Positions 28,065 to 36,403 of a stretch of 64,000 bases of DNA are shown here, in pieces. The translations under genes and the position numbers were made by a program. Location of the stretch: contig NC_020802.1 in assembly GCF_000153405.2 (NCBI RefSeq), positions 1,941,883 through 2,005,882 on the forward strand, written 5' to 3'. Source of the stretch: Psychromonas sp. CNPT3. GTDB lineage: Bacteria > Pseudomonadota > Gammaproteobacteria > Enterobacterales > Psychromonadaceae. The notes beneath the pieces were generated by a model. The model did no database searches. It was not told the origin of the DNA and saw only the letters and a list, made by a program, of their open reading frames with translations. Within the stretch, counting starts at the first letter, position 1; each line of letters starts with the position of its first letter.

Positions 28065-29138
28065 CTACTTAGTTACGCCCATCATGCCATTGGGGCGAAT
28101 GGTGATGGCGCGCAATATGCCATATACCAAGCTGGTGCCATTGCCATTTACGCCGCCCAGCTCTGGGTAGTCTTCCATGTCGATATCCCCTTTAATCGCA
28201 ATATGCGAAAAACGAATACTGTCGGACTTCGTATCCGTGCTAAACCAACGAAATTCAGTGGTGCCCGCGTATTCACCATCGCCAATAATCAATTTGCCTT
28301 TGCGCCCTGCCACCTTCATATTGGTACTGGCAAAAAAAGACAACAAGCCCGACGAGTGTTTTATTTGTTCAGCGATGTAATTGTCGGCGTTTTTGCCGTA
28401 ACTGGTTACATCGAACTGAATACGCGAATTTTTGCCATTATAAAATTTCACAATGTAATTCTCTTGACTGCTCGCGGTGTTTTGTTCAAAAATCAGCTCA
28501 TCATTGATACACAAGCCTAAACGATTGTGCGGCCAGGCCGCATAATGCACCTGCTGCGCCTTGCCTTGCATGATCTCGAGTTTTTGGCGAAAATGTTGCT
28601 GGTATTTGGTGTCGCTGCGGTCGAAAAAAACATTGTCTACCCCCCCCCCTGATATGGTTAAGCCCAATTGCTGTTCGGGAAAATCTTTAAAGAAAAAACT
28701 ATTATAGGAATGGCTTGCATTCTCATCTCGCATTAGTTTTCTGTCATCCGAATAATACACCACGGTTTTGAGTGGTTTTTGCGTGTCCACTTCCTTGAGT
28801 ACATATTTAGTCACACTGCGGCCTTTTTCATCATCAAAACGTTTCGCTTCTACTGTGGCCAACCAACGCGTTAGGCGATCTTTGCCACGAAAAATGCCCT
28901 TGTATTTGTTTTGTTTATTTTTTGCGGAAACGGTAAAACCAATGTCTGGCAAGCCAAACGAGCCTTTCACTTGCTGCATGTCCGTCGGCAGTTCCAATTG
29001 ATAACGCCCCGCGCAATTTTGACGAAAACTAAGGTTTAACGTATTTAATTCGGGTTTGCTGCTCATGGCATGAACTCCAGGTGGGGTGAATAATAGGCCG
29101 AGGCCAAGACAAAAAAACATTTGTTTCCATATCATCAT
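28065..29138 (-). CDS. Tli4-like periplasmic immunity protein, copy C
   Basis: The 357-residue protein has an N-terminal signal peptide ending near GVHAMSS. The next region, LSFRQNCAGRYQLELPTDMQ, is typical of Tle cognate immunity protein 4. Its location in the periplasm suits neutralising a lipase delivered there. It starts one base after its lipase gene. It is the most divergent of the three immunity copies. A run of ten G in the coding strand (28640-28649) encodes the glycines of SGGGVDN and could slip to shift the frame. Confidence 0.8.
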   Translation of the reverse strand: MMIWKQMFFCLGLGLLFTPPGVHAMSSKPELNTLNLSFRQNCAGRYQLELPTDMQQVKGSFGLPDIGFTVSAKNKQNKYKGIFRGKDRLTRWLATVEAKRFDDEKGRSVTKYVLKEVDTQKPLKTVVYYSDDRKLMRDENASHSYNSFFFKDFPEQQLGLTISGGGVDNVFFDRSDTKYQQHFRQKLEIMQGKAQQVHYAAWPHNRLGLCINDELIFEQNTASSQENYIVKFYNGKNSRIQFDVTSYGKNADNYIAEQIKHSSGLLSFFASTNMKVAGRKGKLIIGDGEYAGTTEFRWFSTDTKSDSIRFSHIAIKGDIDMEDYPELGGVNGNGTSLVYGILRAITIRPNGMMGVTK

Positions 29139-29139
29139 G

Positions 29140-30831
29140 TTAATCTCGCTTTTTATTTAAATCTTCGATACAAGCTTGAATGAATCCGTTAACTTGAGTG
29201 CGCACTTTGGGGCAATTATAAAAATTTTGGTGATCTTCTGTGGCGTCTATGGGCTCTTTGTTTACTATTATCGGCATATTCTCTCCAAGGCCCATATGCA
29301 CCGTGCCATCCCCCGGTATTTGTGGTTCTCCTAAAGTGTAGGAGTCTGAATTAACCCGTCCACCGCTGTCACTTATTTTTTTATCGGCTTTACTGACCAC
29401 GAGCTCAACGGTGCCATCACCAAACCAGCTCTTGTTTTCATGGTCGGTGACCTGCCAACTTTCGACTTTGTTGGCGTCGAGCTTATTACCGCCATGCCAA
29501 ACACAAGCGTCGAGCGCTTTATTATCTGTGTTGGTACTGAAAATGGCCGTGGTGGTGTTATGATAATCACCCGCGACTTTAAAGGCTTGGTGGTAATTTT
29601 CGCATTCATCGATTCTTTTGATATAAGCTTTTTTATATTCATCAAACTGGTTTGTTTTTGACGGATCTGCCATCACTTCTGGGGCCAATAACGCGGGTTG
29701 GATCATGGAGTACCAGCGATTGAACTGGCAATAAAAATCATAAATATTCTTACCACACGCCACTGGTAGCGGCTTATTTTCGCCTTCGCCATTGTTGTAA
29801 TATAACCATTGCGTGGTTTTATCTGCCATGGTGTAATCTTTATTCGGCAACAGCTCCAGTGCTCCTTGGCAAAAACCAACCACAGCGGTCATTTCAGCCG
29901 CATTAATACCTAAAACCAGTTTGGCCATGCTTTGGTCTCCGGTTCTTAATTGCTGGTAGGTTTTAGGGCACCCTGTTGTTGGCATTGCGCCGTGGATCAC
30001 ATACGCAATTTCGCTTTCTATTCCCGAGAGTTTCACCGCCGAGCGCGCTACAAAACCACCCATGGAATGGGTAATTAATATCACTTCTATGTCACTTTTG
30101 AGGATACCATCCGGGTTTTCCTTGGCGAGCGTCTCCTTAAACTCGTCGATTTTTGTTTTAATGTGCTCTCCTGACGCTTGATTACTTTCCATCCAGTTGT
30201 AACCTATGGCGTACACCGGAAACGACGCGCCCGTGCAACCGTTTTGAAACAACTGTTCGTTGTTTTGCAACGATTTTAGATATTCACCATAACTGCCCCA
30301 CAGCACAGTGCCCCAACCACGTGTTCGTTTTTCTTCAACTTGAGATTTAGGCACTGAGGTCTTCTGGCAAAAATACTTATCCGTGCCTTCATCCACCGAC
30401 AAAAAATTTTTTTTACGGTAAAAGGCATCTTCCTTATCGTCATTGGCCAGCTCTGCTTTACGTTCTTTGGCCGATAAGAAAGTATAATGGAACATCGAGC
30501 TGACAACACCACTGACATTACGCCAACTTTTCCTCGGTATTTCAGCCACATAAACCACGGCATAATCCACCGCATCACTGGCGATGTTGTAGGCGTGCTT
30601 TAGCAAATTAAACACGCCGCCGTCGTCGACACTCTGCAGCTGAGTTAATTCTTTTTCGCGCCGAGCCTTAACACTGGCCATTTGGCTGCTGTCATACCAG
30701 CCCTTTCCAGGGGCGGGGTCCCACACAATGTCACTCGACTCTTCATTTTTTAAACGCGACCCCATGATGCCGGGAATAAACACCAGCATTGTGATCTTCG
30801 CTTTGCAGCCACACTCTGAACTACAGACCAT
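29140..30831 (-). CDS. T6SS lipase effector (Tle4-like), copy C
   Basis: The 563-residue alpha/beta hydrolase has a short Cys-rich start (CSSECGCK), an oxyanion-loop region VFIPGIMGSRLKN, and nucleophile Ser256 in LITHSMGGFVARS. The first Gly of GxSxG is replaced by Thr. Later GDGTV blocks and an His in EDHQNFYNCPKV give the remaining triad candidates. The fold resembles LCAT/PGAP1-type lipases and the Tle4 effector group. As part of the T6SS cargo it would hydrolyse phospholipids of competitor cells. It overlaps the upstream small gene by 11 bases. It is clearly diverged from copies A and B. Confidence 0.8.
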   Translation of the reverse strand: MVCSSECGCKAKITMLVFIPGIMGSRLKNEESSDIVWDPAPGKGWYDSSQMASVKARREKELTQLQSVDDGGVFNLLKHAYNIASDAVDYAVVYVAEIPRKSWRNVSGVVSSMFHYTFLSAKERKAELANDDKEDAFYRKKNFLSVDEGTDKYFCQKTSVPKSQVEEKRTRGWGTVLWGSYGEYLKSLQNNEQLFQNGCTGASFPVYAIGYNWMESNQASGEHIKTKIDEFKETLAKENPDGILKSDIEVILITHSMGGFVARSAVKLSGIESEIAYVIHGAMPTTGCPKTYQQLRTGDQSMAKLVLGINAAEMTAVVGFCQGALELLPNKDYTMADKTTQWLYYNNGEGENKPLPVACGKNIYDFYCQFNRWYSMIQPALLAPEVMADPSKTNQFDEYKKAYIKRIDECENYHQAFKVAGDYHNTTTAIFSTNTDNKALDACVWHGGNKLDANKVESWQVTDHENKSWFGDGTVELVVSKADKKISDSGGRVNSDSYTLGEPQIPGDGTVHMGLGENMPIIVNKEPIDATEDHQNFYNCPKVRTQVNGFIQACIEDLNKKRD

Positions 30832-31155
30832 AATTTTGCTCCTCGGCGTTTTTTTTGCACCATGTTAAGAAAATATTCGTTTTAAATCGAGCGGAACTGC
30901 TCGCCATTAAACACTCAACACCTTCGGCCTGTTCTCCCCCTTTGGGGTAATAAAACAAGGCTTCGATAAACAACAACTGCGCGTCGTAGTCGTCGATATC
31001 ATACTGCGTGGCTAACGCCCATTGTTGTGTTAATAACGCGTCGCATTGCGCCCATGTAGCGGGCGCGTTGCCCCAACTTATCCGAGCGTAAACCAACGCC
31101 AAAAAATCGATTTGGTCATGTTGTTGCTCTATTTGGGTTATTTCTGGTGCGGTGA
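30821..31155 (-). pseudogene. T6SS array small protein, copy C, start codon lost
   Basis: The frame is intact from TGG at 31155 (WTFTAPEITQIEQQHDQ) to its stop and ends RFKTNIFLTWCKKNAEEQ. The codons ATG AAA AGA of other copies are replaced by DNA from the neighbouring repeat ORF, leaving an in-frame TGA directly before the Trp. A TTG at 31102 could start a shorter product of about 93 residues. It overlaps the lipase start by 11 bases as in the other units, so it may still matter for coupling. Confidence 0.6.
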
Positions 31156-31395
31156 ATGTCCATCATTCTTTAAAATAACCTCTTCTAGCATGTTCCTATC
31201 AACGATGAGTTTAACAGTACCAGCACTTGAAAATGAGCTACCAGGGGGAAGAAGAAGTGGAGAATTTTTAATATGTACAAAAACAAAGGCTGAAATAGAT
31301 ACATCTTCCCCCTTAACGTTACCCTTAACGTTGCCCTTAACGTTACCCTTAACGTTGCCCTTAACGTTACCCTTAACGTTACCGTTAACAGTCAT
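31138..31395 (-). CDS. Short ORF with tandem NVKG repeats
   Basis: The 85-codon frame starts MTVNG, contains six tandem NVKG units, then SISAFVFVHIKNSPLLLPPG. Its last codons run out of frame into the start region of the copy C small gene, so its natural 3' end is lost. Upstream in the same frame is KKLQLAVLAIGYISGHGVYT, a likely signal peptide with no ATG, which suggests a decayed 5' end. I do not recognise it. It lies with the PAAR gene in a cassette inserted between units B and C. Confidence 0.35.
   Translation of the reverse strand: MTVNGNVKGNVKGNVKGNVKGNVKGNVKGEDVSISAFVFVHIKNSPLLLPPGSSFSSAGTVKLIVDRNMLEEVILKNDGHSPHQK
31312..31384 (-). repeat. 12-bp tandem repeat encoding NVKG
   Basis: The unit AACGTTACCCTT, varying with AACGTTGCCCTT, repeats six times in frame. 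The length can change by slippage in steps of four residues without breaking the frame. Confidence 0.8.
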
Positions 31396-31514
31396 AGTGT
31401 AAACACCATGACCACTTATATATCCAATAGCCAGAACTGCTAGCTGTAATTTTTTGACTGTTGTTATTCTTTATTTTCTTTAATAATTGCGGGTCCTCCC
31501 ACATCAAAAATATT

Positions 31515-31889
31515 TTAAAATGTTTTCGCTACATCTCCATACATAGCATTAATCTTCTGCGTAATAGAGGTGGCTGAATTATTTGGAGTCATTGTTGGAG
31601 CATCAAAAGATAAGCTCACAGCATTATTTGAGGCTATGACTTTATTGCTACCATAAGGACAACCGCAAGAGACAATATCCCCATCCAATGCAGACTGAGC
31701 ACCATTAATGATGATATTACTGGTTTGCACCGCCACAATCGCTCCCTTGCCAATCTTACAAACAGGGCAACTGGCTATCATGCCAACGGTCGTGGAGCCA
31801 CTACCTAAAATAGACATTCCACTGGAACCTTCTAAAACAACGCCTCCCGTTGTTGTTTTATCGCCCTTGCGAATAAAATTTGTAGTCAT
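31515..31889 (-). CDS. PAAR-domain spike-tip protein
   Basis: The 124-residue protein has PAAR features: FIRKGDKTTTGGVVLEGS at the start, a Cys pair in ASCPVCKIGKGAIV, a central GDIVSCGCPYGS and a hydrophobic turn-rich pattern. PAAR proteins cap the VgrG spike with a zinc-bound tip and help pierce target membranes or carry effectors. It starts about 100 bases after the copy B immunity gene and is the only PAAR gene seen in the window. The tail after residue 95 is short, so it carries no toxin domain. Confidence 0.85.
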   Translation of the reverse strand: MTTNFIRKGDKTTTGGVVLEGSSGMSILGSGSTTVGMIASCPVCKIGKGAIVAVQTSNIIINGAQSALDGDIVSCGCPYGSNKVIASNNAVSLSFDAPTMTPNNSATSITQKINAMYGDVAKTF

Positions 31890-31986
31890 ATGTATTCCAC
31901 CTAAATAATATCCATATTAATGCGTGTATTTATATGGGGAAGCACGAACAGTACTCCCCTATTTCGCCACGTTACTTAACTCTTCA

Positions 31987-33045
31987 CTACTTAGTTACGC
32001 CCATCATGCCATTGGGACGTATGGTCACGCCTTTAAGGAAACCGTACACAACTTCTGTGCCGTTTAATCCTTTTAATTCAGGGTAATCGTTAATGTTTAC
32101 ATCGCCATCAATTTCGATGTGAGCAAAACGAATACTGTCGGATTTCGTGTCCGTGCTAAACCAACGAAAATCAGAGCTACCTGGGCGGTCTCCATCACTG
32201 ATGAACAGTTTCCCTTCTCGCCCCGCCACCTTCATGTTGGTACTGGCAAAAAAAGACAACAATCCCGAGGCCTCTTTTATTCCCTTCGCAATGTAATCGT
32301 CTGAGTTTTTACCATAACTCGTTACATCAATATTCATTCGCGTATTTTTGCCATTATAAAATTTGACTAAGTAAGCTTCTCTACTGCTCGGTTGCGCCTG
32401 TTCAAACACCAATTCATCGTCAAGGCACAATCCTAAACGAGTGTGTGGCCAGGCCGCATAATGCACCTGCTCGGCCTTCCCTTGCATTACTTTAAGTTGC
32501 TGGCTAAATTTTTGCTTGTACTGCGAGTCACTGCGTTCAAACATTCCTCGCCCTAAACCCGGGCTCATGGTTAAGCCCATGTGTTGCTGAGGAAAGTCTT
32601 TAAAGAAAAAACTGTTATAATCATGCATGGCATTCTTATCCACCATCACTTCTCGATTATCGGCGTAATAAACCACGGTTTTTAATGGCGAGTCGCCTTT
32701 GGTATCTTGCAGTACATAATGCGCCTTAATACTTTTTCTTTCTGTTCGCTTTGCTTCAATATAACTTAACCAGCGCGCAAGGCGGTTATCACCACGAAAA
32801 ACACCATCGTCATGGTTATTGCTATCAGGGGCGTATACGTTAAAACCGATTTCAGGCAAGCCAAAAGAGCCTACAACTTGTTGCATGTCCGCCGGCAGTT
32901 CCAATTGATAACGCCCGGCACAATTTTGACGAAAACTAAGTTCAAGGGTATTCAAATCGGGTTTACTGCTCATAGCATTGACTCCAGGGGTGATTAATAA
33001 TAGGCAAAGCCCAAAACGATTAATGATGTGTTTCCATATTGGCAT
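31987..33045 (-). CDS. Tli4-like periplasmic immunity protein, copy B
   Basis: The 352-residue protein has a signal peptide (LCLLLITPGVNA) and the family block LSFRQNCAGRYQLELPADMQ. It starts one base after lipase B. It is about 94 percent identical to copy A, and the differences fall in short clusters (for example near HYAAWP, NIDVTSYGK and DGDRPGSS) rather than evenly. These may be surfaces that touch the lipase. The gene probably protects against lipase B. Confidence 0.82.
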   Translation of the reverse strand: MPIWKHIINRFGLCLLLITPGVNAMSSKPDLNTLELSFRQNCAGRYQLELPADMQQVVGSFGLPEIGFNVYAPDSNNHDDGVFRGDNRLARWLSYIEAKRTERKSIKAHYVLQDTKGDSPLKTVVYYADNREVMVDKNAMHDYNSFFFKDFPQQHMGLTMSPGLGRGMFERSDSQYKQKFSQQLKVMQGKAEQVHYAAWPHTRLGLCLDDELVFEQAQPSSREAYLVKFYNGKNTRMNIDVTSYGKNSDDYIAKGIKEASGLLSFFASTNMKVAGREGKLFISDGDRPGSSDFRWFSTDTKSDSIRFAHIEIDGDVNINDYPELKGLNGTEVVYGFLKGVTIRPNGMMGVTK

Positions 33046-33046
33046 G

Positions 33047-34795
33047 TTAGCACCTTGTTATTTTGTCGTGAATGTCAGGTAGCGCTGCTTTAATTTGGTC
33101 TACCACTAATGTTCGAACTTTTGGGCAATTATAAAAATCTTGGTGTTCCTCGGTCGCCTCAATTGCAATAGCGCGAACCTTATCTATTGGCAGGCCTTCT
33201 CCCGCGCCGGCGTTTACCGTGCCATCGCCATCGACTAACTTAGCGCCTAAAGTATATTTCTCTACCGCTACCGTCATTGGAGGCATGAATTGATGACTCA
33301 CCAAGGCTTCGCGTTGTCGTTGTTTTATTTGCCTAGCGCGCTTTATTTCAGCGTCACTGGCCATTAATGTTACGGTGCCGTCACCAAAAAACCAATCGTT
33401 GTTTTCGTTGCTAATGGTTTTCCAACTTTCGACGGGCTGTTCGCCCAAGTTATTGCCCCCATGCCACACACTGCAATCGTGAGATTTATCGCTGGTGCTA
33501 TAAAGCACAATGGTGGTGGAAAAATAATCTCCCGCTAAGGCTTTATGATACTCTTTGCAATCTTCAATTCGTTTATTGAACTCTAATACATACTTCCCTA
33601 ACTTATCCTTCGTGAGCTCTTCCGCTTTCATTTCGGGGGCCAGTAAAGCCGGTTGCACCATGGAATACCAGCGATCAAAGTGCCGATAAAAATCATAAAT
33701 TTTGTCGCCATATTCCACCGGCAATAATTTATTCGCTCCGACTCCATTATTGTAATACAACCATTCATGACTTGCTTTACCGCATTTCATCTCTGAGTCG
33801 CTCTTCATTTTATAGGCATGATTAGGCAAAAGTTCCAACCCACCTTGGCAAAACCCCGCAACCGCTGTGGTGTCTGCCGCGTTTTTACCCAGCACCAATT
33901 TAGAGGCGCCCGTAGAGCCCGCACGAAACTCTTGGTAGAGTTGCGGCGCACCATCGGTCGGCATTGCGCCGTGGATCACCAGCTCTATTTCATCTTTTAA
34001 TCCCGAAAGTATCACCGCCGAACGCGCGGCAAAACCGCCCATGGAGTGGGTAATTAAAATGATTTTAATGTTATTTTTATCCGCGCCTTCGGAAACCGCC
34101 TCCGCAACAAACCCATGTATTTTGTCCTTAATGCGATCGCCGGCCACACGATTACTTAACATCCAGTTATAGCCAACGGCATACACTGGAAACGACGAAC
34201 CCGGATAGTCGGCTTTAAAATCCCATTCACAGCCCTGTAGCCACTTAAGAAATCCACCGTAACTTGCCCACAGTACACTGCCCCAACCTCGAAACGTCTT
34301 CTCTGCTATTTGCTGAGATGACACCGAGGTATACATTTTAAAATAATCTTCATCGCCTTCATCCACCGAGGTTAAATCGTCTTGACGGCCATAGGCATCT
34401 TTTTTATACTCATTTGAGATTAATTTTTTACGTCCTTTTGGCCCGGAAAAAACCCAGTCTTTAATGCGAGGGATCCTCCATAATTTACGGGCCACCTGGG
34501 GCACTATTTCTGTCGCATAAGCAAAACTCACCTTGAAGTCTACATTACGAGAAAACCACTTTGATAGCCCCTCAAACACGCTGTCATCGTCTAAACTTTG
34601 CATTTGAACCAATTCTTGTTTTCGTTTTTCTTTCACGCTTGCCATCGCACTCGATTCATGAAAACCACCTCCGGCCATTGGGTCCCATATGGAATCCCCA
34701 GTTTTGGTGTTTTTTAAACGCGATCCCATGATACCGGGAATAAACACCAGCATAATTACCGCGGGCTTGCACCCACACTCTGTATTACACGCCAT
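33047..34795 (-). CDS. T6SS lipase effector (Tle4-like), copy B
   Basis: The 582-residue lipase has VFIPGIMGSRLKN near residues 17-29, nucleophile Ser251 in LITHSMGGFAARS, GDGTV blocks and an His in EEHQDFYNCPKV. It is about 97 percent identical to copy A. Differences from A cluster near residue 420 (LGKYVLEF against LDFYTEEF) and near residues 130-150. It overlaps the small gene upstream by 11 bases. With its small protein and immunity gene it makes a complete unit. Confidence 0.82.
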   Translation of the reverse strand: MACNTECGCKPAVIMLVFIPGIMGSRLKNTKTGDSIWDPMAGGGFHESSAMASVKEKRKQELVQMQSLDDDSVFEGLSKWFSRNVDFKVSFAYATEIVPQVARKLWRIPRIKDWVFSGPKGRKKLISNEYKKDAYGRQDDLTSVDEGDEDYFKMYTSVSSQQIAEKTFRGWGSVLWASYGGFLKWLQGCEWDFKADYPGSSFPVYAVGYNWMLSNRVAGDRIKDKIHGFVAEAVSEGADKNNIKIILITHSMGGFAARSAVILSGLKDEIELVIHGAMPTDGAPQLYQEFRAGSTGASKLVLGKNAADTTAVAGFCQGGLELLPNHAYKMKSDSEMKCGKASHEWLYYNNGVGANKLLPVEYGDKIYDFYRHFDRWYSMVQPALLAPEMKAEELTKDKLGKYVLEFNKRIEDCKEYHKALAGDYFSTTIVLYSTSDKSHDCSVWHGGNNLGEQPVESWKTISNENNDWFFGDGTVTLMASDAEIKRARQIKQRQREALVSHQFMPPMTVAVEKYTLGAKLVDGDGTVNAGAGEGLPIDKVRAIAIEATEEHQDFYNCPKVRTLVVDQIKAALPDIHDKITRC

Positions 34796-35138
34796 TATTT
34801 GTATCCTTACTGTTGTGTTTTTGACTCCAAGCTAAAAAACCACTGGCTCTAAAGCGAGCTGAACTGGCGGATGTTAAACAGGCCATTCCATCAGGGTGAT
34901 TATCGCCGCCGGGTTTATAAAATAAAGCTTGTATAAATAATCTCTTCGCGTCAATGTTATGCATCTCGTACTTCAACGCTAACGCCCATTGTTGTGTTAA
35001 TAACGCGTCGCATTCCGCCCATGTGGCGGGCGCGTTGCCCCAACTTATCCGAGCGTAAACCAACGCCAAAAAATCGATTTGGTCATGTTGTTGCTCTATT
35101 TGGGTTATTTCTGGTGCGGTGAATGTCCATCTTTTCAT
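34785..35138 (-). CDS. T6SS array small protein, copy B
   Basis: The 117-residue protein has no recognised family. Residues 1-50 (MKRWTFTAPEITQIEQQHDQ and onward) are constant in all copies. The rest (KYEMHNIDAKRLFIQALFY and so on) matches copy A only. It lies between the chaperone tail and the lipase and overlaps the lipase start by 11 bases. I infer a loading or co-chaperone role in which the constant part meets a shared partner and the variable part meets the lipase. It has no signal peptide, so it is cytoplasmic. Confidence 0.65.
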   Translation of the reverse strand: MKRWTFTAPEITQIEQQHDQIDFLALVYARISWGNAPATWAECDALLTQQWALALKYEMHNIDAKRLFIQALFYKPGGDNHPDGMACLTSASSARFRASGFLAWSQKHNSKDTNNGV

Positions 35139-35250
35139 GTATTAACCTCAGCGATGTCCAAAAATTGTTGCTGGTATTGCTCTGGTGTTTTCGCCTGCCA
35201 ACATGGCCACCGCAACGCGACAAAATAAGGGTTTAAATCGGCGTAAAAAA
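35137..35250 (-). pseudogene. DUF4123 chaperone gene, 3' fragment (unit B)
   Basis: The last 36 or so codons of the chaperone gene are present without its 5' part. They match 38494-38607 almost exactly. The fragment is followed on the plus strand by the 93-base spacer repeat. Confidence 0.75.
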
Positions 35251-35343
35251 CATATCCGTCACGCGTCACTTCCCGGTGTCGAGGCCGATTGGGTTAACTC
35301 GGCCACCTTCCTTCCCTATTTCGCCACGTTACTTAACTCTTCA
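35251..35343. repeat. 93-bp spacer repeat, copy 2
   Basis: Identical by eye to 27972-28064. It separates the copy A immunity gene stop from the DUF4123 fragment of unit B and contains no ORF I can support. Confidence 0.8.
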
Positions 35344-36402
35344 CTACTTAGTTACGCCCATCATGCCATTGGGGCGTATGGTCACGCCTTTAAGGAAACC
35401 GTACACAACTTCTGTGCCGTTTAATCCTTTTAATTCAGGGTAATCGTTAATGTCTACATCGCCATCAATTTCGATGTGAGCAAAACGAATACTGTCGGAT
35501 TTCGTGTCCGTGCTAAACCAACGAAAATCAGAGCTACCAGGGAGATATCCATCACTGATGAACAGTTTCCCTTCTCGCCCCGCCACCTTCATGTTGGTAC
35601 TGGCAAAAATAGACAACAAGCCCGAGGCCTCTTTTATTCCCTTCGCAATGTAATCGTCTGAGTTTTTACTATGACTTCTTACTCTAATATTCATCCGCGT
35701 ATTTTTGCCATTATAAAATTTGACTAAGTACCTTTCTATACTGCTCGGTTGCGCCTGTTCAAACACCAATTCATCGTCAAGGCACAATCCTAAACGAGTG
35801 TGTGGCCAGGGCACATAATGCACCTGTTCGGCCTTCCCTTGCATTACTTTAAGTTGCTGGCTAAATTTTTGCTTGTACTGCGAGTCACTGCGTTCAAACT
35901 TACCTCGCCCTAATCCCGGGCTCATGGTTAAGCCCATATTTTGCTGAGGAAAGTCTTTAAAGAAAAAACTTTTATAGGTATGCATGGCATTCTTATCCAC
36001 CATCAGTTCTCGAATGTCAGCGTAATAAACCACGGTTTTTAATGGCGAGTCGCCTTTGGTATCTTGCAGTACATAATGCGCCTTAATACTTTTTCTTTCT
36101 GTTCGCTTTGCTTCAATATAACTTAACCAGCGCGCAAGGCGGTTATCACCACGAAAAACACCATCGTCATGGTTATTGCTATCAGGGGCGTATACGTTAA
36201 AACCGATTTCAGGTAAGCCAAAAGAGCCTTTAACTTGTCGCATGTCCGCCGGCAGTTCCAATTGATAACGCCCGGCACAATTTTGACGAAAACTAAGTTC
36301 AAGGGTATTCAAATCGGGTTTACTGCTCATAGCATTGACTCCAGGGGTGATTAATAATAGGCAAAGCCCAAAACGATTAATGATATGTTTCCATATTGGC
36401 AT
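35344..36402 (-). CDS. Tli4-like periplasmic immunity protein, copy A
   Basis: The 352-residue protein has the same signal peptide and family block as copy B. Its distinctive residues lie in short clusters: HYVPWP, MNIRVRSHSK and DGYLPGSS. Several of these are unlike both B and C, while B and C resemble one another there. It starts one base after lipase A and should protect against that lipase in the periplasm. Confidence 0.82.
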   Translation of the reverse strand: MPIWKHIINRFGLCLLLITPGVNAMSSKPDLNTLELSFRQNCAGRYQLELPADMRQVKGSFGLPEIGFNVYAPDSNNHDDGVFRGDNRLARWLSYIEAKRTERKSIKAHYVLQDTKGDSPLKTVVYYADIRELMVDKNAMHTYKSFFFKDFPQQNMGLTMSPGLGRGKFERSDSQYKQKFSQQLKVMQGKAEQVHYVPWPHTRLGLCLDDELVFEQAQPSSIERYLVKFYNGKNTRMNIRVRSHSKNSDDYIAKGIKEASGLLSIFASTNMKVAGREGKLFISDGYLPGSSDFRWFSTDTKSDSIRFAHIEIDGDVDINDYPELKGLNGTEVVYGFLKGVTIRPNGMMGVTK

Positions 36403-36403
36403 G

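Larger units (their letters stand above)
31957..35250. repeat. Direct repeat of the effector unit, copy B
   Basis: This segment pairs with 35314-38607 at a constant offset of 3,357 bases. It contains the DUF4123 tail, the small gene, the lipase gene and the immunity gene. The lipases differ at about 17 of 582 residues and the immunity proteins at about 20 of 352, by my count. Confidence 0.85.

Noticed and set aside
27906-28520. 204-codon plus-strand ORF
   Set aside because: Runs antisense through the immunity gene C and the spacer; similar antisense frames appear at the other copies and reflect codon structure.
29373-29645. Minus-strand ORF inside lipase C
   Set aside because: Out-of-frame shadow of the lipase gene without a recognisable product.
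31312-31384. The 12-bp tandem repeat as a CRISPR array
   Set aside because: Units are contiguous with no spacers and encode NVKG in frame.
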